Positions 55,411 to 63,165 of a stretch of 64,000 nucleotides of DNA are shown piece by piece; position 1 is the stretch's first letter, and each line of letters begins with the position of its first letter. Made by a program: the position numbers and the translations under genes. Under the pieces are notes generated by a model, which worked only from the letters and a program-made list of their open reading frames with translations, was not told where the DNA came from and made no database searches. This DNA comes from Alphaproteobacteria bacterium (GTDB lineage: Bacteria > Pseudomonadota > Alphaproteobacteria > Sphingomonadales > Sphingomonadaceae), in the NCBI GenBank assembly GCA_018823325.1, contig JAHJIJ010000002.1, positions 124,001 to 188,000 of the forward strand, in the 5' to 3' direction.

Positions 55411-55904
55411 TCCGCGCACAGCCTCGCCAGACGCGCACGCGCTGGGCGCTCAGCTTCGCGGACCTGTGCCTGCTGCTGCTCGCCTTCTTTGCGCTGCTCC
55501 ACGCCAATCAGGCCACGCGCGACAAGGCATTGGCCGGGATCGGGAGCTATTTCGGGGCGTTCGAAACACCGCTTCAGGTCGACCTGGCAGCAGTCGATCT
55601 CTTCGAGCCGGGTGAGGCACTACTCAGCGCGCGCGGTCATGCTGCGCTGCTGGAGGCTGCAGCGCCCCTTGTGCGGACCGGAAAGATCGTTCGAATTCAG
55701 TCGATTGGCATAGATTCGGGCGAACATCGCTTCGACGCATGGGATCTGGCTGCGGCTCGGCTGGGGGCAGTGGCGCGAACGCTGGTCGCGGCCGGCATTC
55801 CACAAGCGAAATTGCGGATCGCCGGCCTTGCCGAACAGCCTGATGCCAGCGCCCCGGGCCGGCAGACCATCCGCATCACCGAACTGCCAACCGGCGCCGA
55901 GTGA
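55407..55904 (+). CDS. second MotB-like protein, short OmpA-domain form
   Basis: A 165-aa partner of the preceding gene (ATGA overlap). One membrane span with the conserved Asp19 (SFADLCLLLLAFFALLHA) as in MotB, then a compact OmpA-like domain (about 65-160) with IGIDSGEHRFDAWDLAAARLGAVARTL, RIAGLAEQPDA and GRQTIRI. The OmpA part lacks the usual insertions. Probable peptidoglycan-linked ion-channel subunit. In this order it is followed by flgA. Confidence 0.72.
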   Translation: MIRAQPRQTRTRWALSFADLCLLLLAFFALLHANQATRDKALAGIGSYFGAFETPLQVDLAAVDLFEPGEALLSARGHAALLEAAAPLVRTGKIVRIQSIGIDSGEHRFDAWDLAAARLGAVARTLVAAGIPQAKLRIAGLAEQPDASAPGRQTIRITELPTGAE

Positions 55905-55910
55905 CCGCGA

Positions 55911-55927
55911 CTGGCACGAACCTTGCT
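55911..55927 (+). promoter_or_regulatory. sigma54 promoter of flgA
   Basis: CTGGCACGAACCTTGCT: TGGCACG-N4-TTGC with GG-N10-GC spacing. It starts 6 bp after the stop of the MotB-like gene and precedes the flgA start by 39 bp. Confidence 0.9.
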
Positions 55928-55965
55928 GTATCTCCCATGTGTATGCATCGGAGTCCGCAACCGTG

Positions 55966-56523
55966 ATGATTGAACGCATGTCCTCCACCAAGCGCAGCCT
56001 TCTGGCCGGCGCATTGCTGCTTTCAGCGCTGATTCTGGCCAGTTTTCATGTTCCGGCCAAGGCCCAGAGCTTTGAAAATCTGGACCGGCTGGATAGCCTC
56101 GTCGCGGCGAGCGTGGGCGCCAATCTCGGTCAGCCCGGTGGTCCGGTCGCGCCGATCGATCGCCGCCTGCATCTGGCGCCCTGCCCGCAGACGCCGACCG
56201 TGGATGCTCCGCAGATGAACGCTGCGACCGTCTCCTGCCCCAGCGTGGGCTGGCGCATTCGCGTGCCGCTGCTCGCCAACGGACAGACGCAGAATTCCGC
56301 GCAATCGGGTCGCTATTCCGAGGCCCGCAGTGCTCCCGTGGTGAAGAAGGGCGATCCTGTCCAACTCGTCGCGGGCAATGAAAGCTTCACCATTTCCCGC
56401 ATCATGATCGCGGATGAAGACGGCGCCGTGGGCGCTCTGATCCGCGTTCGCGAGGAACCGCGTGCGACCCCCGTGATGGCGCGCGTCGAGCGCATGGGCG
56501 TCGTTCGTATTCCGGGGATTTAA
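55966..56523 (+). CDS. flgA: flagellar P-ring chaperone FlgA
   Basis: Periplasmic chaperone for FlgI assembly (185 aa). Signal peptide (SLLAGALLLSALILASFHVPAKA) and a C-terminal SAF-type domain: APVVKKGDPVQLVAGNESFTIS, ALIRVREEPRATPVMARVER. The N-terminal half is less conserved. Start ATG 55966 follows GGAG; ATG 55978 is possible. Confidence 0.82.
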   Translation: MIERMSSTKRSLLAGALLLSALILASFHVPAKAQSFENLDRLDSLVAASVGANLGQPGGPVAPIDRRLHLAPCPQTPTVDAPQMNAATVSCPSVGWRIRVPLLANGQTQNSAQSGRYSEARSAPVVKKGDPVQLVAGNESFTISRIMIADEDGAVGALIRVREEPRATPVMARVERMGVVRIPGI

Positions 56524-56546
56524 ACTTTCCTGAACTGATCCGTATA
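56521..56546 (+). promoter_or_regulatory. candidate sigma28 promoter of flgM
   Basis: TAAACTTT (56521-56528, seven of eight bases of the FliA -35) is followed after 10 nt by TCCGTATA, which shares CCG and the final A with the -10 GCCGATAA. Overlaps the flgA stop and precedes flgM by ~35 bp. A TATATA -10 for sigma70 is the alternative. Confidence 0.3.
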
Positions 56547-56577
56547 TAGAGCGGATTGGACAGAAAGGGATGTTGGA

Positions 56578-56865
56578 ATGATCAAGTCGGTTGGCCAGGC
56601 GACGAGCGCCGCAGTTGAGGCAGCGAAGCTGCGCGAAGCTGCGCAATCCCGCTCATCCGCACCGGTCAGCGCGGACCCGGCGCCGGCGAAAGCCGCGGAA
56701 AAGGCCGCCACGCCTGCCGCGCGCATGGCCGCGCAGGGCGCCCCGGTGGATCTGGAACGGATCAGCCGCGTCAAACAGGCGATTTCTTCGGGCCAGTATC
56801 CGGTCGACCCCGACAAGATTGCCGAGCGCATGATCGACCTCGACCTGCCGCAGCTGCGCGCCTGA
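56578..56865 (+). CDS. flgM: anti-sigma28 factor FlgM
   Basis: Small unfolded-type protein (95 aa) that holds FliA until hook completion and is then exported. The C-terminal half VDLERISRVKQAISSGQYPVDPDKIAERMIDLDL is the conserved FliA-binding part; the N-terminus is Ala-rich and disordered. Start ATG 56578 is preceded by AAAGGGA. Confidence 0.92.
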   Translation: MIKSVGQATSAAVEAAKLREAAQSRSSAPVSADPAPAKAAEKAATPAARMAAQGAPVDLERISRVKQAISSGQYPVDPDKIAERMIDLDLPQLRA

Positions 56866-56876
56866 GCCCATCCATC

Positions 56877-57185
56877 ATGTCGCTTTCCCTCATCGAGAAT
56901 TTTGCCGCTGCTACCGGATCGCTGCGCGTCGCCATGCAAAGCGCCGATCCGCAGGCAATCGAGACGGCAATGGGACTTTTCCGTACCTCGCTCGATGCCA
57001 TCAAGGCTGTGGAAAGCTGGGAACGCGACCCGGCCGTGAAGGCCCGTTTCGGCGATCTGATCGAGGAGTTGGACTCCTCACGCATGCTCGCCTGCCTGCT
57101 CGGCGACATGACCGCGCAAATGCACAGCGCCGTCGCCAGCCGCGATCTTGACGCGCCGCAGCCGCTTTATCAACGCGCTCGCTGA
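56877..57185 (+). CDS. FlgN-like chaperone, putative
   Basis: A helical 102-aa protein directly after flgM (11-bp gap) and ending before a strong terminator. Heptad-like helices (ETAMGLFRTSLDAIKAVESW, FGDLIEELDSSRMLACLLGD) fit FlgN, the FlgK/FlgL export chaperone, which is normally encoded next to flgM. Sequence similarity is not obvious, so this rests on context and fold type. Confidence 0.55.
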   Translation: MSLSLIENFAAATGSLRVAMQSADPQAIETAMGLFRTSLDAIKAVESWERDPAVKARFGDLIEELDSSRMLACLLGDMTAQMHSAVASRDLDAPQPLYQRAR

Positions 57186-57216
57186 GAGCCGGGCTCACAC
57201 CCAATTAGTTATTGTC

Positions 57217-57250
57217 GCGCCGGACCTGATCCGGCGCCTTTCTTTTCTAT
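57217..57250 (+). terminator. rho-independent terminator after the flgM unit
   Basis: GCGCCGGA (57217-57224), loop CCTGA, TCCGGCGC (57230-57237), then CTTTCTTTTCT. Ends the flgA-flgM-flgN-like unit. Confidence 0.9.
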
Positions 57251-57292
57251 GGCGATGAGGGCTTGAACTCGGGCCTCACCGATTAACCAGTT

Positions 57293-57309
57293 TTGGCACG
57301 TATCTTGCT
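57293..57309 (+). promoter_or_regulatory. sigma54 promoter of the sltF-flhA-fliA unit
   Basis: TTGGCACGTATCTTGCT: TTGGCACG-N4-TTGCT with GG-N10-GC, a perfect RpoN site 38 bp upstream of the transglycosylase start. Confidence 0.92.
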
Positions 57310-57347
57310 GATTGATCTCCGGTACCAACGGGAGATTACAAATCACC

Positions 57348-58187
57348 ATGTCCGTGAATGGACTGACCAGCAATGCACTTTACGGCAGCAATGTCGGACG
57401 AGTGACGCAGGCCATCGCCAAGGCCAGCAACCGCACGGGCGTCGACTTCAATTATCTCATGGGTCAGGCGCAAGTCGAAAGCGCAATGAACCCGACGGCC
57501 CGCGCGCGCACCTCCAGCGCGACAGGGCTCTATCAGTTCATCGACCAGAGCTGGCTCGCCATCGTCCATGACCATGGCTCCAAATACGGCATGGACTGGG
57601 CCTCCAACGCTATCGAGCAGACATCGAGCGGGCGTTATGTCGTTTCCGACCCCATGCTGCGGCAGCAAATCCTCGATCTGCGCAACCATCCCGAGACGGC
57701 GTCGATCATGGCAGCCGAGCTGGCGACCGACAATCGCGCGCATCTTGAGAGCCGTATCGGGCGCAAGGCCGAGCCGGTCGATCTTTATCTCGCGCATTTC
57801 CTTGGCGCCGGTGGCGCAGCGAAATTCCTGACCTCGATGCAGCAGGCGCCCAATGCCCCGGCCGCAAGCCTCTTCCCCGCAGCCGCGCGCGCCAATGCCT
57901 CGGTCTTCTACGACAAGCAGGGCAATGCCCGCAGCCTGGCCGACATTCGCGCGACATTCGAACGCAAGCTGAATGCCGGAACGCAGGCCGCCGGCAGCTC
58001 GGCCAGCCAGCCGGACATGCTGCCTGACACCACGCAAACCGTCATGCCCGCTGACTATGTCCGCATCGCACAGGAGCGGCTCGCCCTGAACCAGACGCTG
58101 AGCGAGCAGCAGCCTTATCCCGAATTCGCGCCGCGCGCAGAGACCGCGCGGCTCGCCTACCTCATGCTCGCCACCCTCGGAAGGTAA
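57348..58187 (+). CDS. flagellum-associated lytic transglycosylase (SltF-like)
   Basis: A 279-aa protein with a lysozyme-like fold: catalytic Glu44 in MGQAQVESAMNPT, then SATGLYQFIDQSW (the GL-Q-F motif) and AHFLGAGGAAKFL. No signal peptide is visible, so it may leave by the flagellar export apparatus or another route. Located between flgM and flhA and under a sigma54 promoter; FlgJ here has no enzyme domain, so this protein probably opens the wall for the rod. Confidence 0.82.
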   Translation: MSVNGLTSNALYGSNVGRVTQAIAKASNRTGVDFNYLMGQAQVESAMNPTARARTSSATGLYQFIDQSWLAIVHDHGSKYGMDWASNAIEQTSSGRYVVSDPMLRQQILDLRNHPETASIMAAELATDNRAHLESRIGRKAEPVDLYLAHFLGAGGAAKFLTSMQQAPNAPAASLFPAAARANASVFYDKQGNARSLADIRATFERKLNAGTQAAGSSASQPDMLPDTTQTVMPADYVRIAQERLALNQTLSEQQPYPEFAPRAETARLAYLMLATLGR

Positions 58188-58196
58188 TCGCCAGAC

Positions 58197-60302
58197 ATGA
58201 CGCGCAACGACATCAACGGCAGCATCTGGAAAAACACGGCGCGGGGCGCTGCCCTGCCCATCGCCATCCTGCTGCTTGTCATGTTCATGGTGATGCCGGT
58301 TCCGGTGTTGCTGCTCGACATCGGCTTCATCGGCAACATCATGATCAGCCTTGCGGTGCTCATGATTGCGCTGAACGCGGCCAAGCCGCTCGATTTCTCC
58401 AGCTTCCCGACGGTGCTGCTGCTGGCGACGCTACTGCGCCTCGCGCTCAACGTCGCCTCAACGCGGATCGTGCTGGTGAACGGCCACAACGGCCCGGATT
58501 CCGCAGGGCATGTGATCGAGGCGTTCGGCAATTTCATGATCGCGGGCGACTATGTCGTCGGCATCTTCGTGTTCGCCATTTTGATGATCATCAATCTGGT
58601 GGTCATCACCAAGGGTGCCGGGCGCGTCTCGGAAGTCTCCGCACGCTTCACGCTGGACGCCCTGCCCGGCAAGCAGATGGCTATCGACGCCGACCTCAAT
58701 GCCGGCCTCCTGACTGCCGAGCAGGCGAAGGCCCGCCGTCAGGAAGTCGCCACCGAAGCCGATTTCTACGGCTCGATGGACGGTGCCTCCAAGTTCGTGA
58801 AGGGTGACGCCGTCGCCGGCGTACTCATTCTCGTCATCAACATATTGGGCGGTATCACGCTCGGCCTCGTCAGCCACGATCTCTCCTTCTCGCAAGCCGC
58901 GGAAACCTACGTCCTGCTTGCAATCGGCGACGCGCTCGTTGCGCAGGTGCCGGCGCTGCTGCTCTCCATTGCGGCGGCGGCGATCGTTACCCGTGTCACC
59001 TCCGACCATGACCTCTCGGGCCAGATCTCCAGCCAGTTCGGCCACAGCCGCGCCTGGGTGCCGGTCGCGGGTATTCTGACCGCACTCGGTGTCGTCCCCG
59101 GCATGCCGCACCTCATCATCCTGCCCGCAGCCGGTCTCGCCTGGTTCATTGCCTGGCGACTGCGCAAGACGGCGAAAGCGGAAAAAGAAGCGCAGGCGGA
59201 ACCTGCCGTGGTGGAGAATCCCGCGCATATCGAATGGAGCGATGTTTCTGACGGCGCGGCGCTGGGTCTGGAAATCGGCTATGGGCTGATCTCGCTGGTC
59301 GACGAACGCAAGGACGCGCCGCTCATCGGCCGGATCACCGGTATCCGCCGCCAGCTCTCGCGCGAACTCGGGTTCGTCGTGCCGATGATCCGTGTGAAGG
59401 ACAATCTGGCGCTCGGCCCCAATCAATATCGCATTACCATCGCTGGTGTCGTCGTGGGCGAGGACGAGATTTTCCCCGATGACCTGTTGGCGCTCGATAG
59501 CGGCGACATCACCCAGCGGATTGAAGGCCGCGCGGCGCAGGACCCGACCTTCGGTCTCGATGCGGTTTGGATCGGCGCCGACCGGCGCAGCGAAGCGGTG
59601 GTGTCCGGCTATACGGTTGTCGATCCCTCGACGGTGATTGCCACGCACATCAATCATCTGATCCTGCAGAATGCCGCCGAGCTGTTTGGCATGGATGAAG
59701 CCAAGAAGCTGCTCGACACATTGCGGGACGTGACGCCACAGCTCGTCGACGGGCTGACCCCCAATCCGCTGAGCCTTGCGCAGATTGCGGCGTTGTGCCG
59801 TGGACTGCTCATCGAGGGCATTCCGCTCAAGGATTTCCGCCGCATTGCCGAGGCCATGGTGATCGTCGCACGGCCGGACATGTCCGGCGACGCGCTCATC
59901 GAGGCCGTTCGCCGGCGGATCGGCTCGCTGATCATTCAGAACATCGTGCCCGTGAAGGCACCGCTGCCGGTGCTGACACTCGACGGCGAGTTGGAGAGCC
60001 TGCTGGCTCAGGCCATGCGGGTGGGCGCTGACGCGCATCACCCGATCGAGCCTGCGCTGGCTCAACGTCTGATCGAACAGGTCAGCGAAGCGGCACGCCC
60101 GCTGATGGCACAGGCCCGCAACTTTGCGGTCGTGACATCGCCAGTCGCACGGCGCGCGCTTTCCCGCCTGTTCCGCCCGCACCTTCCCGACGTGCCCGTC
60201 CTCTCCTTCCTGGAGATACCGGACGGCAAGGCCGTGGAGGTCGTCGCGGTCGTTGGCAACGAAACCCGTATCCATCAGGTCGAGCGGTTACAGGCAGCAT
60301 GA
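58197..60302 (+). CDS. flhA: flagellar export protein FlhA
   Basis: Export-gate protein of the flagellar type III system (701 aa): eight N-terminal spans (about 18-330) with the FHIPEP-type LATLLRLALNVASTRIVLV and AGRVSEVSARFTLDALPGKQMAIDADL motifs, then the large cytoplasmic domain (about 340-701) that forms the nonameric ring. ATG 58197 follows the transglycosylase stop by 9 bp. Probably in one unit with fliA. Confidence 0.95.
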   Translation: MTRNDINGSIWKNTARGAALPIAILLLVMFMVMPVPVLLLDIGFIGNIMISLAVLMIALNAAKPLDFSSFPTVLLLATLLRLALNVASTRIVLVNGHNGPDSAGHVIEAFGNFMIAGDYVVGIFVFAILMIINLVVITKGAGRVSEVSARFTLDALPGKQMAIDADLNAGLLTAEQAKARRQEVATEADFYGSMDGASKFVKGDAVAGVLILVINILGGITLGLVSHDLSFSQAAETYVLLAIGDALVAQVPALLLSIAAAAIVTRVTSDHDLSGQISSQFGHSRAWVPVAGILTALGVVPGMPHLIILPAAGLAWFIAWRLRKTAKAEKEAQAEPAVVENPAHIEWSDVSDGAALGLEIGYGLISLVDERKDAPLIGRITGIRRQLSRELGFVVPMIRVKDNLALGPNQYRITIAGVVVGEDEIFPDDLLALDSGDITQRIEGRAAQDPTFGLDAVWIGADRRSEAVVSGYTVVDPSTVIATHINHLILQNAAELFGMDEAKKLLDTLRDVTPQLVDGLTPNPLSLAQIAALCRGLLIEGIPLKDFRRIAEAMVIVARPDMSGDALIEAVRRRIGSLIIQNIVPVKAPLPVLTLDGELESLLAQAMRVGADAHHPIEPALAQRLIEQVSEAARPLMAQARNFAVVTSPVARRALSRLFRPHLPDVPVLSFLEIPDGKAVEVVAVVGNETRIHQVERLQAA

Positions 60303-60395
60303 GGCATGATCGACGATGCGCCCCGACTTAGAGACTTAACAGCCTCCAAAGACGCCGGAAATTCCCAGTTAAACCTTTTGACGTAGATCAGCCCC

Positions 60396-61124
60396 ATGCA
60401 AAGCGCAAAGCTCGAGGTCGCCGCTCTGACATACGGACGCCGCCCCGGTGTTTCACCGGACCAGCTGGCGCAGCAATATATGCCGCTGGTCCGCAAGATC
60501 GCCTGGCATGTGCACGGGCGCGTCTCCAGCGCCATCGAGATCGAGGATCTGCTGCAGATCGGCATGGTCGCACTGGTCGACGCCGCCAACAGCTTCGAGG
60601 ATCGCGGCTTTGGCTTTGCCACCTACGCCCAGATGCGCATTCGCGGCGCGATGATCGACCATCTGCGCCGTCATGCGACGCTGTGCCGATCCGCCATGGC
60701 CCGACGCAAAACCATTCAGCAGGCCCGCCGCGTGCTGGAGCAGCGGCTCGGGCGTCCGCCTGCTGACAGCGAAGTCGCAGCTCATCTCGAGCTGGATGCC
60801 GCCGGCTGGCGCGAACTCTCCGACGGCACGGAGATGGCTCAGCATCAGAGCATGGACGAGGTTTATTCCGACCAGTCCATGTGGTTTGCCGATGCAACCG
60901 AGGGCGCAGACGACCTGCTTGAACGCGAATCCCTCAAGCAAGCTGTCTCTGCCTGCATCAAGGAACTGCCCGAGCGTGAGGCGATGGTGCTGCAGCTCTA
61001 TTTCGTCGAGGAAATGAACCTCGAAGAAATCGGCCTGACACTCGACATCGGCGCGGCCCGGGTGTGCCAGATCAAGAAGGCCGCTCTCGACAAGCTCCGC
61101 GGACGGCTAGCCGACTTCCTCTGA
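60396..61124 (+). CDS. fliA: flagellar sigma factor FliA (sigma28)
   Basis: RNA polymerase sigma factor for late flagellar genes (242 aa): region 2 (YMPLVRKIAWHVHGRVSSAIEIEDLLQIGMVALVDAANSFE, FATYAQMRIRGAMIDHLR), region 3 and region 4 (LPEREAMVLQLYFVEEMNLEEIG, VCQIKKAALDKLRGRL). Its inhibitor FlgM is encoded 3.8 kb upstream. Located 94 bp after flhA. FliA is absent from many alphaproteobacteria, but present in sphingomonads. Confidence 0.93.
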   Translation: MQSAKLEVAALTYGRRPGVSPDQLAQQYMPLVRKIAWHVHGRVSSAIEIEDLLQIGMVALVDAANSFEDRGFGFATYAQMRIRGAMIDHLRRHATLCRSAMARRKTIQQARRVLEQRLGRPPADSEVAAHLELDAAGWRELSDGTEMAQHQSMDEVYSDQSMWFADATEGADDLLERESLKQAVSACIKELPEREAMVLQLYFVEEMNLEEIGLTLDIGAARVCQIKKAALDKLRGRLADFL

Positions 61125-61181
61125 GCCGGAACCGCGCTGCTTCCTGAACGTTGCTTTCCCGACATTCAGGTGGAGATTGAT

Positions 61182-61403
61182 ATGGCTGACGAACCCAAGA
61201 CCGTAATCGTGGAGCGCTCCAGAGGCAGCAACGCAACACCGATCATTGCGATCATCGCACTGCTGATCCTCGCGGTCGGCGGTTACTTCCTGCTGCAAAG
61301 TCAGGACAACAAGAATGATGCCGTCTCGACGGCGGCTTCGCAGGTGGGCGATGCCGCGCAGGATGTAGGGGATGCGGCCCAGAGCGCGACCGGCGCCGAA
61401 TAA
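61182..61403 (+). CDS. small single-span membrane protein, 73 aa
   Basis: Start ATG 61182 with GGAG 7 nt upstream. A polar N-terminus (ADEPKTVIVERSRGSNA), one membrane span (TPIIAIIALLILAVGGYFLL) and a short Ala/Asp/Gln-rich tail (VGDAAQDVGDAAQSATGAE) with a repeated VGDAAQ unit. Function unknown; downstream of fliA but not clearly flagellar. Confidence 0.65.
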   Translation: MADEPKTVIVERSRGSNATPIIAIIALLILAVGGYFLLQSQDNKNDAVSTAASQVGDAAQDVGDAAQSATGAE

Positions 61404-61470
61404 TCAACCAAGCCTGATCGAGCAGGTGCTTACCCTAGGCGGATGGGCGCGCATGCGCTAAGGCGCGACC

Positions 61471-62343
61471 ATGTCCGCGACCTACACACTCGATACTGCC
61501 ACCAGCCGCGCGAATCCAACCCCCGCGCCAATGCGGCGGCTGACAATTCCGGCGATCCGCGGCCGTAAGGTGGACGGCGTAACCGAGTCGCCCATCGTGA
61601 TGCTGACGGCCTATACGGCGCGGCAGGCGCAATTGCTGGATCCGCATTGCGACCTGCTGCTCGTCGGCGATTCGCTGGGTCAGGTGATCTATGGTCTGCC
61701 CTCTTCCGTCCCGGTGACGCTCGACATGATGGCAGCTCATGGCGCTGCGGTGGTGCGCGGCAGCTATCACAGCGCCGTAATCATCGACATGCCTTTCGGC
61801 AGTTATGAAGGCTCGCCGGAACAGGCTTTTGAGAGCGCCGCGCGGCTGATGAAGGATACCGGTGCCGCTGGCGTGAAGCTGGAAGGTGGCGCGGCCATGG
61901 CGCCGACCATCGCCTTCCTTTGCGAGCGAGGCATCCCGGTCTGCGCGCATGTCGGCCTGACGCCTCAGGCCGTGAATGCGCTGGGTGGCTATGGTCCGCG
62001 CGGGCGCGATACCGCCGAGGCCGCAAAGATCCGCGACGACGCACGCGCCGTGGCGGCTGCGGGTTGTTTTGCCATGGTCATCGAAGGGGTTGTTGAAAGC
62101 CTTGCCGTGGAGATCACAAGCGACGTGCCTTGCCCCACCATCGGCATCGGCGCATCGGCGGCCTGTGACGGGCAAGTGCTGGTCACCGACGATCTGCTCG
62201 GCATGTTTGAACGCACGCCGCGCTTCGTGAAACGCTATGCCGATCTGGCCGGCACGATCAGCGAGGCGGCAGCCCAATATGCTGCGGATGTGCGCGCGCG
62301 CAGCTTCCCCGGAGAGGCGCAGCTTTATGGCGCCAAAAAGTAA
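61471..62343 (+). CDS. panB: 3-methyl-2-oxobutanoate hydroxymethyltransferase
   Basis: First step of pantothenate synthesis (290 aa): converts 2-oxoisovalerate to ketopantoate with 5,10-methylene-[83 protein letters not shown] and [17 protein letters not shown] are the conserved blocks with metal and substrate ligands. The N-terminus is ~20 residues longer than in E. coli. Confidence 0.95.
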   Translation: MSATYTLDTATSRANPTPAPMRRLTIPAIRGRKVDGVTESPIVMLTAYTARQAQLLDPHCDLLLVGDSLGQVIYGLPSSVPVTLDMMAAHGAAVVRGSYHSAVIIDMPFGSYEGSPEQAFESAARLMKDTGAAGVKLEGGAAMAPTIAFLCERGIPVCAHVGLTPQAVNALGGYGPRGRDTAEAAKIRDDARAVAAAGCFAMVIEGVVESLAVEITSDVPCPTIGIGASAACDGQVLVTDDLLGMFERTPRFVKRYADLAGTISEAAAQYAADVRARSFPGEAQLYGAKK

Positions 62344-62432
62344 TTTGCTCGAAGTTCATCCGCCGCTAAGGTCCGCGGCCACAAAATCCTTCATGCGCCA
62401 CTGCGCTTTTTCAGCCTACTGGAGATAGAGAC

Positions 62433-63140
62433 TTGGCCCTGACGCCACATCAGAACGAGGCCCTGCTCCGCGAGATCGACGATGCCGTGCGGCAGGACGA
62501 TCTGTTGTCCTTCTGGCAAACCTACGGCCGCGTGATCATCGCAGCCGTCGTGCTTGGCCTCGCGGCCTTTGGCGGATGGCTCTACTGGCAGCATCATCAG
62601 ACGCAGGTCGCCGAGGCCAATGGCGAGCAATTCGCGCGGCTGATGAGCGCGGCCCAGCGCGCCACGCTCGACGAAGATATCTACAAGCAGATCATGGCGG
62701 AAGGCGGCCCCGGCTATCGCGCGCAAGCGGAGTTGGTGAAAGCGGCTATGGCATCGGGCCGCGATGACAAGAAAACTGCCATTGCGACCTTTGACGCCAT
62801 TTTGGCGGATGCAGAGGCGCCACAACCTGCAAAGGACGCGGCTCTCCTGCGCCGGACGGCGCTCGCCTTCGACGACATGAAGCCGCAAGACGTCATTGCC
62901 GCGCTCAAGCCGCTCGCCGTGCCGGGCAATCCCTGGTTCGGCAGCGCCGGGGAACTGACCGCGATCGCCCATCTCAAGGCCGGGCAACGCGAACAGGCGG
63001 GCAAAATCTTCAATGACATGACCAACGACCCGCTCGTGCCTGAGTCCATCAAGCTGAGAGCCGGGCAGATGGCCAGCATGCTTGGCTCGGCCACCCCTGC
63101 CCCGGAATCCGGGCAGACGGCCCAGACACCAGCCTCCTGA
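62433..63140 (+). CDS. YfgM-like TPR membrane protein
   Basis: Inner-membrane protein (235 aa) with a cytoplasmic start (TPHQNEALLREIDDAVRQDDLLSFWQTYGR), one span (VIIAAVVLGLAAFGGWLYW) and a periplasmic TPR-like part ending in a Pro/Ala tail. It is the YfgM type, ancillary to the Sec translocon and commonly upstream of bamB, as here. Start is TTG 62433, with GGAG 8 nt upstream; no ATG fits. Confidence 0.82.
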   Translation: MALTPHQNEALLREIDDAVRQDDLLSFWQTYGRVIIAAVVLGLAAFGGWLYWQHHQTQVAEANGEQFARLMSAAQRATLDEDIYKQIMAEGGPGYRAQAELVKAAMASGRDDKKTAIATFDAILADAEAPQPAKDAALLRRTALAFDDMKPQDVIAALKPLAVPGNPWFGSAGELTAIAHLKAGQREQAGKIFNDMTNDPLVPESIKLRAGQMASMLGSATPAPESGQTAQTPAS

Positions 63141-63165
63141 TTCAGTGAAAGAGAAGACAAAGAGG

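Noticed and set aside
58458..60275. 605-codon minus-strand frame opposite flhA
   Set aside because: Complements flhA codon for codon, with His/Asp/Arg-rich text and no domain.
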